A DNA stretch of 64,000 nucleotides from Branchiostoma floridae (Eukaryota; Chordata; Leptocardii; Amphioxiformes; Branchiostomatidae). Positions 9,744 to 21,280 of this stretch are shown here, in pieces (positions within the stretch are counted from its first letter, which is position 1; every line of letters begins with the position of its first letter). The notes beneath the pieces were generated by a model, which saw nothing but the letters and a program-made list of their open reading frames with translations, had not been told where the DNA came from and searched no databases. Location of the stretch: positions 1,857,186 to 1,921,185 of the forward strand of contig NC_049984.1 of assembly GCF_000003815.2 (NCBI RefSeq), in the 5' to 3' direction. A program made the translations under genes and the position numbers.

Positions 9744-12700
9744 TCAGTACTCAATCAGATACTCGGGGTAACACTGCGCGCTGTCAAAGACGACAAAAAT
9801 CGTCGGATCGGTCCTGCTGTTCACACAGGAGTCAAAGGTCCTCCCTAGCGGCTCGCTCGGGTTGAGGGGAGGAGGGCGGCGGAGAGTCTTCTGCCCTGTG
9901 GTGTACGCACCCACCAGCACCTGAGCCACGAACATTGTCCTGCGTCTTCCAGACGTTTGCTGGGCGTAGCGGTTAGAGTATTCGGAGCTCGTGGAGAAGT
10001 AGCTTCCCTGCCCGTAGAGTGCCCCGGTGCTGGTTCCGCTGAGGCGCCAGTCGAAGTTTTGTAGACAGATGGCGTCCACTACCTCGGGTTTGGTGCCGTG
10101 GAACAGCTGGCGCTCCTCTGGGTCGGTCCCGCCGCTCTGCTTCTTCATCTGAGCTTTCTTCCTGTAAATTGAAAAAGAACTATAATCATTTTTAGAATAT
10201 GTTTAAGAAATTTAAACAAAATTTGAAGATGGGTGATCTGCACATGTCTTTCCCTCTGTCCTGCTTCTTCATCTAAGCATTCGTCCTGTAACATTTAAAA
10301 AATAAGATGAAATGTAAAGATTTTTGGAATCTTTTTATAATAAAAAATAGAAGGTAAAAGATAGATGCTCTGCTTATGTCTCTTGTCCAATTATTTACTT
10401 TTGATATCCTATTGTGCTTTTTCAGTAGTTTACTTTTCATAACTTATTACATCGATGTTGAAAATCGCGAACCATTCACCCCATCAGATAAAAGCCAGCG
10501 CTGCTAGAAGTCTGCAGTCATGTGTATGGGTGATTTTCTCTTTACCTGACGTAGGCGCTCCACAGGTAAGGGTTCGGCACCCGTTTGATTTGGGGATTTT
10601 GGCTAGGAGAGAAAGTTCTACAGCCGCCATACATCATTAGATGATGACTGCTGGTGATTGATCGATTGATTGACTGAACATGTAGATGCGTATTAGTGGC
10701 TTCCCTTTACCTGACGTAGGCGCTCCACAGGTAAGGGTTCTGCACCCGTTTGATGTTAATGACAGGTGTCCCCGCCATCCCCTGCCCCTCAAACAGCGCC
10801 CTGACCCGCTGGTACTCTCCTGCCGTGGTCCCGCTTGGGGAGAGCGGCACCTCGTCGTAGTCGTCCCCGTCCTCGGCCATCGCGCGCCAGTGGGCGGGCA
10901 GGGAGTCGTCTGCTCCCGAGGAACCTGAGGTCAGCCTGCGGCGGGCGGTGGGCTTGTTCCTGGGCAGACATGTCACGTATGCATTATAGAAGTGTAACTG
11001 TAAATATTATAAATTTTAAACGTTTCGTTCAGATTTGCGTTTGCGACTAATTTTAAACAGTTACAGCGTTCATGAACAACGTGAAAGAAAGAAGCTGAAA
11101 GTTACCTAATTTTATGTTAGTTATCCTACCGAACATTTACCAGCTCATATTTAACGACACAACGCAGTTGCATATACGCTGTGAACATCTTTTTGCAGTG
11201 TAATAAGGCAGGTTCAACTAGAAATGAATCAAAACAATGACTTTTCCTATAATGTTTTGATCGGTCATATTCTACAATCAGGTATAGAACTAGTCTATAG
11301 TCGACTTCTAAAAAAAGACGGAAAATGACTTTTACCTTCTCGGATTAGTGACGTCATCCTCGGAGACGAAGCAGGGCCGCCGTCTGACGTCACGCCTGGT
11401 CTGGTAGCTGACGTTCTCCTGCTGCATGTCGCGCAGGCGCAGGACGTACTGATGGTGCTGCGTGTTGAACGTCAGTTCGGCGTCAGGCTGGTCCTGGAAC
11501 CGCTCCTCGATATCCTGGCTGGTCAGGCTGCTCTGGCCTTTAGCGCCCGAGTTGTTCTGTAGACAAAAAATTGTGACTCTTATTAGTGGCAAATGTTGGC
11601 ATATACAAGTGGCCATTGGCACACCAAATCTGTGTTTGTTTTTGGCACACTTTTGACAGATCTTTGACAGCCAATCTTTATTACTCAATTCTGAGTACTG
11701 AATGTCAGGTCGGCATCAGGTTGGTCTGGCCTCTGTCGGCTCCAGAGTGGTTCTGAGGACAGGAATGGGGTTAAAGAGGTTAAGGAGGAGGCTATTTATG
11801 GCCGGGTGATTTTAACTGCGAGTCAAAAATCTCCAGGGGCCCGGCCGAGCCCCACAATAGCCCGTAAGGTTGGTCCTGGAACCTCTCCTCGATTACCTGA
11901 TACCTTTGGACCCTGTCGGCGCCTATAGCTAAGTGGTTCTGTGTTAGGAGCACATTTGGATGTTGCAAAACGTTTCAGCTGATACTACGAGAAGACCACT
12001 GGCACTGTCCATAGGTGGTCCTATAAGAGACCAACCAACAAACCAACAAACAAACGTGTCTGTCGTGTCTCACCGTCTGCCCTTACTCCACCCAAGTCCC
12101 ATGACCAAACAGACAGACAGACAGAACAACACAATCGAAAACCACAATAACTCAGTAAGAAATGTCCTACCGTCTGCCCGTACTCCACCCAAGTTCTACT
12201 GTCGTCCCGCCAGTACTACCGCCACTCCGTCACGAACAGGGGGAGACTTCACAGGGGAACCAAACAACCAGACAAACAAACAAAAGCAAAGACAGTCAAG
12301 CACAAGCGACAACATATAGCTCCTTCCGAAACTCTCACCGTCTGCCCGTACTCCACCCAGGTCCCGCCGTCGTCCCGCCAGTACCAGCGCCACTCCGTCA
12401 CGAACGGGTACCCGGCAGGCTTGACCCCCCACGACGGCGTGGACAGCCTCCGGACCACGTAGACCTTGTCCTTGACCGTGGGGGCGAGACCAAGGCGCTG
12501 GAGCAGGGATGAGGCGTCTTGCGGAGGCCGAGACTTCATGTCCTTGAAGTTGACCACGCTGAATGGTTTGCTGAAATTTACATGATTACAGCGTTAATTT
12601 AAATGTCTTATATATGCTAGGGTCATATTTCCAGGCAGTTTGCTGGAAAAGAAGTTATAATAAAAACCACACATAACTTAGAATATGAGTCTGAACATAA

Positions 12701-15700
12701 GTCGTGTATATTTCTTAATCTACACATTTCTCTTTCGTTCCCACAAGCTGCCCGGCCTGGTCCGGGTTTGAAAATATGGCCCGAGCACGTACGTGACTGA
12801 GTTACGTATGTTTTGTTTAATTTTTATTTTATTTAATGCTTACATACGTTTACAGACGCTTATTTTTGTCAGTGTTTATGCATCATTATCATATAGCCAG
12901 GCCCCGCGGACCAATCAGAAGTCCCCGTTCCACGTTGGTTATGACGCCGTAACACAAAGATTCAGGCCAGGCAGGTGTGTATCGCTCCTCTGATTGGTCA
13001 GAATGAATCGACACCGGCACCAGTGTCGATGCAAATCGACACCGGTGCCGGTGTCGATTCATTTTGACCAATCAAAAGTAGCCTTACACACAAGAAATTA
13101 AGGTATATGCAGGCATTGACCAATAAAAAGGAGCAAAACATATGCCAGAGCAGAGGGAACTAGAGTTCCACGAACACATACCTTTGCCAAATAAACCAGG
13201 TTTGTTATGTAGAATGATGTCTGTAGACAAATGCATTACTCATTTCATTTTCTTTATAATTGTATGCTTGGAGTTGGTTTATAAAATTGCGGCATTGATT
13301 ATGCAAATTAGATCCCAAGTTACAATTTACGATATCTATCAGCATACCAAAAATCATGATGATCCTTTGATCCATTCTTGACTTATTCTCTTTCAAAGTC
13401 TTTAAATACACCTCTTTTTCTCTTCCCTTTTTCTCAGTTACATTCTCTCAGTTGGATTTATGAACTTTTCCTCATTAATTATGCAAATTAGCTGTTAATT
13501 TGCATAATAAGTTTCACATTATGTAAGTCTTCACTTAGGCTATCTACATGCCAAAAATCATGACGATCCTTCAACACGTTCATATTTTCTCATTAATTAT
13601 GCAAATGAGATCATCATTTGCATGATAAACATTTATTGACATTTCTCTCTTTCTCAGCTACATATGTGACAAGTTTTAAAGTCCTATTGTGGAATGTAGT
13701 TTGAATTTATAAGATACCCTCATTAATTATGCAAATTAGCTGTTGATTTGCATAATTGGTATCTCATTATGTAGGTCTTCATTTACGCTGCCTACATACC
13801 AAAAGACATGATGATCTGTCAACATGTTCATATTTTCTCATTAATTATGCAAATGAGGCCATCATTTGCATAATTGATATCCATCGACTTTTCTCTCCTT
13901 CCCAGCTACATATGTAACAAGTTTGAAAGTCCTATCATGGAATGCAGTGGATTTATAAATTTTCCTCATTAATTATGCAAATCAGCTGTTGATTTGCATA
14001 ATTAGTATATCATTATGTAAGTCATCACTCATTCAACCAAAAATCATGACGATCCGTCAACACGTTGTAGAGTTATTCTCGTCCAAAGTTTGAAAGGAAA
14101 CCGGCGCCTGCAGTTCCAAACAAGCCGCTAGGGGGTCCAAACTCACAGCACTTACTCTCTGCCCCAAGGGCTATCTACCAGTCAAAAATCATGACCACAG
14201 CATGTCCAGAACACGAGATATAAAAAATTGAGGTTCTGCTGCAGTACCTTAGCAAGCCGCTAGGGGGCCCATTATCGAACTTGACCTTCGTTTTCCCAAC
14301 CTCTACCCACCTAACAAATATCATTGGGATCCATCAAAGGCTTCTCGAGTTATGCTGTTAACACACACACAGACACACAGACTCACAAGCCTAAAACATA
14401 ACCTTTAGCCATTCTGGCAAAGGTAATAAGTACAGACTGCAAGGGGGAATGGCTCCTTCTAACATTGATAATGAGTTTTGTTGTTCTAAAAAGCCTGCAA
14501 TGTTTCGAATATTTTCTGTGAAAATTTTTGGTTTCAAAAATTTGACAAAGGAATTCACACGTATAGAGTCAATTCCAAGTCACCGAGATGGTTTTGAAAT
14601 AATATTTGTAATAAGTTTGAACTATTTTGAGTAAAAGAAAATTTCAGTCACTAAAGTTCGAAATCGTTCAAACATTTCAAAATGAAAGTTTAAACATGTT
14701 TGAACCTTTTTATATTTGTTGGAACATTTGGGAAAGTAATGATATAATTATATCTTTATTTAGAACAATTTTCAAACATCTATGTGTTTTTGTTATTGTT
14801 CCAACATGTTCCAACATTTTGTGTCATTTGTTCCCTCCATAAAAACTTTTATTGACCCCATAAACAAAGCTGCTAAGCTTGGTCCTTTGTTTGGCTCTTG
14901 TATTTTTAGATTTTCTTTAGTATACAATGGTGAGTCTTTTGTGAGAAGGTGGCAGACAGACATAATTTCCTGCACTTGGCAGGGATGTGTGAATTGCCCT
15001 CTTCCCAGCCCACTGACCCAGTTTCATCATATTGTTTCCATGTTCGAACATGTGATCACAAATGATGCATCTATGTTGGAACAGTTTAGAAACTAACAGA
15101 AATAATGTATTTGATGTTAGAAATGTTTCTAACATGTTTCAATACTATAGAAATATTTAGAACGTCACATAGATGTTATAAATATTTCTAAACAGTTACT
15201 TATCACAGTTAGATTGTTACAAAGACTTCCAAAATGTTAGAACAAAAGGTAAGAAACACCCTCTCGGTAATATGGAATCGACTCTAGTGCCAAGAGATCT
15301 ATGCGTCATAAAGGAGTTTGCAAGTTTGGGTAGGCTATATGATAATAACGTTAATGACCCGCCTGTTCCTCGGTGTACATGGTGTCATAACGCCTGGTCC
15401 TTTGCTCCAACTACTCACTTTGCTCACATCGGTGGTTTTATTCGGTGGTTATAGCAAAGGACCAGGCGTTATGACACCATATACACCTCGGGGCGGGTCA
15501 TTTATCCTTAATTAAATGTTATGGCGGCCAGGCTAAGTAACACACAGGCCGTCCCTGTAGCTTCACACATACATTACGTACATTAAACATGCATGTATAT
15601 CAAGACTACATAGTATGTGCTTATTTGCATTGCGTCATGGTGCACCAGGTTACTTTGTTTGGTTTTCTTTTGTTAACCACTTCAATGTCACACGACCGAA

Positions 15701-16678
15701 ACCAACCTCTGTTACGAAAGGTGAGTAGCAATGAATGCACCTTATATGTCACACTATATTGACTTGATGCCACACGATCGTGCGAAGCACACGTTTAGCC
15801 CCTGATAAAAACGGCAAACATGCAAACACCACTACCAATTTATTCCTCCATCTGAAGTGTTTATTGTCAACAACAAAAATGGTTTCTAAAATCGTTAGCC
15901 TTCTCTTCAGGTCAACTTCAGTGATATGACATCAGTGCCGTAATTTTAACCGCCACCGGTGGTACCTTGCCTGACCGGCTTTTCACACTGTGCTACATAT
16001 ATGCCACTGGTAATTCTGCTTGGAGATATACGCAATGCCTGACTTAATACTACATATAGTATGGTAGAGCCCTTACTTTGTTGATCCCAGCAAACAGACG
16101 TCTCCGTTGGTGACGTCACAGAACTGCTTCTCTATTACGATGTTAGAGTCGGAGTTGTAGTCCTGCCAGGTCTCGTCCCCAGCTACCCGGCACTGCCACT
16201 GGTAGGGCAGGGCGCAATGCCAGTTGTGACAGGTGTCGCCGAAGGAGCACCTTGTCGGAAAAATGGAAACGACTTACATTGCTATATAATACATATACGC
16301 AATACGCAACAGGGGTCATTCATAAAATATTAACATTCATCGCAGTAGGTGTCGTGGCATGGCCTTGCACGAATAATATCACATACAATGGACATGATAC
16401 ATTCATACGACTTCAAGGGTGACACTAGAAGTACGCAATTTCAAGTTTCCCATTTCCGGGTGTATTAAACATTACATATGAAATACAACTGTTACAGCAA
16501 CGCATTCATTATTTTGGCATGTATGTGTGATTACGTATGCGTGTGCCTGTGTTTGTTTGTATGTTTGTTTGAGTATGTGTGTGTTTGTGTGTGTCTGTGT
16601 TTGAGTGTGTGTGTATCTGTGTGTCTGTGTGTGTCTGTGTGTATCTGTGTGTCTGTGTGTGTCTCTGTGTGTGTATGC

Positions 16679-16715
<37 letters not shown>

Positions 16716-17527
16716 TCTGTGTGCGTATGTGTGCATGTTATCAACTGATAGGCGCTAATTAAAGGATATCATTCTTGGAGACATATGTTGTCACCTGTTC
16801 CTCAGGTTGAACGTGCAGATCTCTGTCCCCTTCCCGGCATCGTCTCCCCCGCCCTGGCGCGAGGGCCCGCCGCCCCCGCTCGGTGTCCGCCGCCTTGCTC
16901 CCGCCGCACCGCTAAGCTGCGCGCTCCTGGGTGGGGTTACCCCCGGTGGTGACGACAACATCTCCAGCAGAAAGCTCTCAGGTTTAGAACCGTCGATCCC
17001 AAACTCGCTCAGCACCGCCATGGGCTGCGGATCGTGCAGGTTGTGAGAGAAATCACATCGCTGCGCGCCGAACCTACAGCCGCCTTGCAGGTAGAACTGA
17101 CAGACGTGAAGGAATGTACAGGTGTGCCCTTTACTGCAGCCCCTGTCTCGGTTGTTGTACCAGGTACAGGCCTTCGGGAACCTACTGGTACAGACAGAGC
17201 GAAAGACCACACTTCAGGCATTCGAAAATACCCTGAACAACATGAAAATTACAACCAGTCAACCTGAGTTATTGGTACTCACCGCCACCCACCTGCAGGG
17301 TGCCCCTGCCTAGGATCCCTCTCTCTCCCTCCCTCTCTACACAAACATTAATGAACCCAAATACCCTTGACCCAAACCCGTGTCAGAGGTTTCAGTTAAA
17401 TGAAGTTGACACGTATGTAGAAATTTAATAATATTAAGAACCTTGGGGAAGCTGCCATGGGTGTGGGACGTCCGCGTCCTCGTCCTGCGCCGCCGCTAGG
17501 AGCCCGACGACGTTGTCTCTCCGCCAT
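9744..17527 (-). CDS. PARP12-like CCCH-WWE mono-ADP-ribosyltransferase (gene B, 589 aa)
   Basis: Seven exons join in frame: 17527-17442, 17184-16795, 16250-16077, 12570-12339, 11556-11336, 10959-10711, 10161-9744. Order of parts: a short Arg/Gly-rich N-terminus; CCCH fingers C35-C45-C51-H55 and C57-C65-C72-H76; a Gly/Pro/Ser linker; a third finger C152-C160-C166-H170 split by intron 2; two WWE domains (about 172-240 and 276-355); and a C-terminal ART/PARP domain. Catalytic positions read H472 (FHGT), Y505 (GQGSYFS) and I587 (PEYLIEY), the H-Y-I pattern of mono-ADP-ribosylating PARPs. Known relatives (PARP12, ZC3HAV1) bind RNA and take part in antiviral responses. There are three fingers, not the five of vertebrate PARP12. 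Four of six introns carry tandem copies of the adjoining exon end. It is paralogous to gene A. Confidence 0.93.
10130..10292 (-). repeat. Duplicated exon 7 acceptor of gene B
   Basis: The real exon starts at 10161 (TTACAG|GAAGAAAGCTCAG). A second copy of the exon start with its acceptor is at 10285 (TTACAG|GACGAATGCTTAG), 124 bp upstream in the gene. The copy has an in-frame stop (TAG) in the exon part, so it is not usable coding sequence. Confidence 0.8.
10530..10760 (-). repeat. Duplicated exon 6 donor of gene B
   Basis: The last about 45 nt of exon 6 (NPYLWSAYVR) plus donor CAG|GTAAAG (exon end 10711) recurs 165 bp downstream in the gene, with exon end at 10546 and donor CAG|GTAAAG intact. 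The two are nearly identical over the shared part. Confidence 0.88.
11463..11945 (-). repeat. Triplicated exon 5 acceptor of gene B
   Basis: The real acceptor is at 11556 (CTACAG|AACAACTC). Degenerate copies of the first part of exon 5 with acceptors lie at 11752 (CCTCAG|AACCACTC) and 11938 (ACACAG|AACCACTT), 196 and 186 bp apart. The outer copies have internal deletions relative to the exon. Confidence 0.82.
12062..12400 (-). repeat. Triplicated exon 4 donor of gene B
   Basis: The end of exon 4 (EYGQT) with donor CAGACG|GTGAGA at 12339 is repeated downstream in the gene, with exon ends at 12171 (CAGACG|GTAGGA) and 12074 (CAGACG|GTGAGA). Spacings are 168 and 97 bp. The middle copy extends about 75 nt into the exon; the distal one is shorter. 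Confidence 0.85.
12974..13092. mobile_element. Perfect-stem hairpin element in gene B intron 3
   Basis: TGATTGGTCAGAATGAATCG and ACACCGGCACC on the left are mirrored by GGTGCCGGTGT, CGATTCATTTTGACCAATCA on the right, around a loop of about 4 nt (GCAA). It could form a strong stem in RNA or DNA. No clear target duplication was identified. Confidence 0.7.
13290..14060. repeat. 247-bp tandem repeat rich in ATGCAAAT octamers
   Basis: ATTAATTATGCAAAT recurs at about 13475, 13593, 13723, 13841 and 13970. Two half-unit types alternate, giving a period near 247 bp. Each half also carries an inverted ATTTGCAT, so about eleven POU-octamer-like sites lie in 0.75 kb. It is in gene B intron 3. Confidence 0.8.
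14060..14432 (+). repeat. Dispersed repeat ending in GGCAAAGGTAATAAG
   Basis: It contains AGCCGCTAGGGGG, AAAAATCATGACCA, GTCCAGAACA and TTATGCTGTTAACACACAC before the end. Relatives end with nearly the same words at 43655-43975 and 51225-51475. It may be the 3' end of a retroelement; family unknown. Confidence 0.65.
14640..15250. other. Intron stretch with recurring GTT(N)AACATG-type palindromes
   Basis: Many short words such as AAACATGTTT, TTCCAACATGTTCCAACA, GTTCGAACATG and TTCTAACATGTTTC recur at irregular spacing. No coding or element structure was recognised. Confidence 0.4.
15357..15501. mobile_element. Hairpin MITE with about 50-bp arms, gene B intron 3
   Basis: The left arm starts GACCCGCC and contains GTGTCATAACGCCTGGTCC. 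The right arm carries GGACCAGGCGTTATGACAC and ends GGCGGGTC, with a loop of about 40 bp. The arms are almost perfect complements, suggesting recent spread. Confidence 0.8.
16540..16735. repeat. (GT)n-type microsatellite
   Basis: Long imperfect TGTG/TCTG run in gene B intron 2. The His/Thr- and Cys/Val-rich open frames across it are artefacts. Confidence 0.95.
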
Positions 17528-17640
17528 GACTATCTATCTGACGCCTGGTGAATTCAGGTAAGGTAGGCTACATGGCTGTAAACAAGCGCTGGTGCGAAGT
17601 GGGACTCTCCAAAGATCGCAGTGATTGCTGACACAAAGGC

Positions 17641-17651
17641 GGAAGTGAAAC
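17641..17651 (+). promoter_or_regulatory. ETS-IRF composite-like motif upstream of gene B
   Basis: GGAAGTGAAAC, within CGGAAGTGAAAC, fits both an ETS site (CGGAAGT) and the ETS-IRF composite consensus GGAANNGAAA. It lies about 115 bp upstream of the gene B start codon, a plausible promoter position. Function is inferred. Confidence 0.45.
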
Positions 17652-18583
17652 TACGTAAGCAAGTTTCGGTCCCGTGAATTTGGGGTCAGTTAAGAGTAGA
17701 GCAGAGAAGATCTTCGCGTGATCTCTTTAAACATCGGTCCTAGCCTGATCAGGAGAGAGAAGCTCAAGAAGCTATTTAAAGCATCTGAAAAGCGAACAAC
17801 ATTCATTTTGTCCGAGGCAAACTCTGTATTAAATGCATTGACAACCTCTCAGAAACTGTGCTGCATATCCAAAACGCTAGGTGGCGCTAGTAGTTCTTAC
17901 CTCGGAGTCCGTGAAAACGTCATCGTTTTTGGTCTGTCTGTATGTTTGTTTGGATTTGAGCCAAGAACCGCTGGGTTATGAATGGAACACGCTGACAATT
18001 GCGCCACACAACCCCACAAAAAAGGTGGCTGTACTACCCTATCTTTGCCCTAACCTTGAAGGAGAGACCAAACACCAATAAACACACCACTAAAACAGGT
18101 AAGAGGCGTACGTTTAATTAGGTACCTCCGTAGAATTCCAATAAATTATCAAAGTAACAATGTACATGAACATAAATAACTAACACCTGGGATAGCCATG
18201 ACTTTTTAAACAAAAATCTTAAAACTCGCATTAACAGCTAACGTTACATAACTAAACATTGCAAAAGCTACCAGTGCTGGCTGCACTTGTGTCAAATACG
18301 ATATACAAAATGTCATGTGTAAAATGATGTGTAGCAAGCTCAAATAAAAAGATGAAATTATATTATTCCTGAATATTGCTATATGGATGAATAGTGCAGT
18401 TTACCAGCTATCTACCCTGAAAACTGGCAGAGGCACAGTTACGTTTAGTTTCTGGATAACTGGCAGTATACAAAAGATTCATAAATCATTAAAAAAGCAC
18501 CTTATAAAAGATAACGATAGATGGTTGTTGATTCTAATACAGTACAAGAGTTAAATTGTAGAGGGAATGAAATATTGTAATAT

Positions 18584-18770
18584 GTTGATGAAGGTTTGGC
18601 ATCCAGGTAATAAGATATGCAAGATAACAACTACTCAGGCTATTGGATACATTTGGAAACAGACACTTCAGGTAGCATTTGCTAGCTTTAACCAATCACT
18701 GACAAAGGAAAGTGGATGCTGTTTGAAACTTTTGACTATTTCCAAATTTCATTCAGTTGCATAAGTTACT
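18584..18770 (+). repeat. Dispersed repeat, 'ACTCAAGCAACTGGATATGA' family
   Basis: It shares ordered blocks with 22320-22480, 34262-34380, 53680-53735 and 61670-61745: a block with CATC(C/T)AGGTAATAAGATA, a block with TTACTCAAGCAACTGGATA, and a final GTGGATGCT...TGACCATTTCC. Class unknown. Confidence 0.7.
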
Positions 18771-20678
18771 ATTAGTATTACCTTGCAAAGTATTCTAATG
18801 AAATACAAGTAGTGCTCTTAGTTTTGATAAATCATTTTAAACAATGAATAGTGTACATTCACTTGGCAAGAAGCACCAAGGTATCTGAGCAGACATAAAC
18901 CTACTGGTACAGTGTTTTGACTATGCCTTCAAGGAACATTTTGGTGCACTTCTATCACATTCTGCCAGGTGGCGTGCTTAGACCACAACAGATATGGACC
19001 CACCTGAGGTTTTATTACAATGTATCAGTAACATGCAGACTTTGCACACTAAAGTCACTTGTGAATTTCTGTATACAACAATTGTTTGTGAAGCCATTAT
19101 TTCTCTAACAATGCATCATAAAAGGCACTACGGTTTTCTACTATATTCCTGCAGGACAACTGTTCTGTTAATACACTTGGCTTTGGCCATAACGGCAACT
19201 ACAATGTACTGTATGTCATGTAGAAAATAATTTGAGTCTTGCAGTGGTTGAGTCCTCAGGACTTGAACATGCTTAATGCAGCTGTTGTACAAGAAACATA
19301 CAAGAGTTTGCACTATTATGTAGTGTTAGACAACATATACATGGCATTATGTAATTGTTTTCTTCATATGTATATATATTGAGCCATGCTATTGTCAATA
19401 GGTTCGTATTCAAATGTACTTTCTTAGCTTGAGCAATCCCTGTCTCTTCCTTTATATGTACGTACTCTGCATCATGCTTGATTCCTGGTCAATCCTGAAT
19501 GCAATTTCATGTGCTTACACTGTAGCTTGTAAGAGAAGCATATATCTTTGCTATCTTGTCATTAAAAAGTAAAAGTGATTCTTCATTAAAAACTTAAATC
19601 AAAAGCAATGAAATTGTTTGATCACAACTTGGCAAGAGGACTAATTTCACAGTAGATTACAATAAGGCACATGTTGATTCTATGTTGTGCCTCTTAACTT
19701 ACGATGTCCTAGCTTTTTCTCTACATAATATTAGATATGGGCTTGCACCTCTGTGATAATAACTTAGAAATAAACTTAAAATGTTACGACATTAGCAGAA
19801 TACTTTTTAAGGATGGTAAGCAGTAACATAGACTTAAGATATCGAACATTACAGTAAACGAAAGTTAGTAAAGATAAATTTCCTTTCTTGGAGGCCCTTT
19901 TGCATCTCCATCATAATTTCACATGACAAAGGTAATTATAGTTAATTAGTTGAATATGCTTAACTTATTTCTGTACACAGCTATTGCAAAATGGTGTCTT
20001 TTTTGGGGTATAAAAATGTAAACATTCAACTGAAATGTGTGAAATGGTTAAATATTTTGACAATAGTACGAAAAAACTAGTTTCTGTTATTAGGAACAAA
20101 TTTCAACTTCCCTTGCAAATATGTTACAGTATGGGCCTGTCAAGATCTCTACTCATTCCTTTGTAGAACTGTCACCAAAAGAGTTGACCTGGCTTGGTGT
20201 CTTAATTGTCCATTGTGGACAGACTACTACATTTAAATGTAACACCAGCCAGTATGGGTAGAACATGTGACTTCTTTCTTGATCTTGTAACTTGACTTTC
20301 TTGTATCTAGCTGAGCTGTCTGGGTGCCTTAGCGTGCAGTCTCCCTACCTCAACAACTTGTCATGGACATCTGAAAAACAGACAAAAATACACATAAGAA
20401 TTGAGACAATATTCAATAGAGTTCTGAAACACCACATTTTCTTCCATTACCAATCAACAATACTTAATTCAAGAAATTGTACAATATTCAACTGAGGGAG
20501 GGCTTGTCATCAGAGGGAAAGGATCATGGAAATAAATATTTTTTGTGTGGTCCTTCAGATCTGTCGAACATATTTTATGATACACATAGAACCCAACTGC
20601 CTAATGACGAGCCCTCTCACCCCCCAAATATGATAGAATCAAATATCGTTAGGGTACTTCATAACACCTTGCAAGCTG

Positions 20679-20916
20679 TAATGCTAGTTCACCTTTATTC
20701 ATGGGGTAACCTATATCTGCTATATTCAAAACAGGTTATATACATGTAGTGATATCAAGACTCTACAGACAGTGGTTTCAACTTCCATTCTTTTTTTAAA
20801 TATACCAGTTTTCAGTTTTTGAAACCACAGACCATTGACATGATATCCCTAAATACTGTGTTTTACCTAAAACGGATATAAGTTACCTCACAGATGAAGG
20901 TGAAGGTAGCGTTACA
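20679..20916. mobile_element. MITE, TTCACCTTTATCCGTGGGGTAACC family
   Basis: The left end has GCTAGTTCACCTTTATTC and GGGTAACCTATATCTG. The right end has CGGATATAAGTTACC and GATGAAGGTGAAGGTAGCGT. Relatives are at 24254-24295 (fragment), 28335-29727, 40551-40770 and 44526-44733. Confidence 0.75.
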
Positions 20917-21280
20917 CAAACTAAGCATCAACAAGTGTCAAAGGGCTTATTGTTCCAGGAAAGTTATGAATGGAAAGATGATATGCTAACATCCTATAGA
21001 CTTGACCGAATTGAGTAAGATATATCAACCTATACACATGATATCAAAGTGTATCCTGTAATGCAGAGGGCTATTTTGCCATGGAAACTGTTGCCATAGC
21101 AACCCTTCCAGAAAAGTCCCAGCCCTCCTCTCCCGACCACACGAAAGGTTCCGCATGTTAAACCTCCAGATCAGTGATACTTAAGTATATATAACTTATA
21201 ATCCTGTGCAGTAGTACGTAAAAGGTATGACAAAGTGCCTGGGACCCCCTTGAGATGTTCTCTTCTGAATAATTTAACAG

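Noticed and set aside
9459-9865. Phe/Leu-rich open frames, looking like membrane proteins
   Set aside because: They are translations of the T/C-rich low-complexity tract antisense to the gene B 3' UTR.
16472-16762. His/Thr- and Cys/Val-repeat open frames
   Set aside because: Microsatellite translations.
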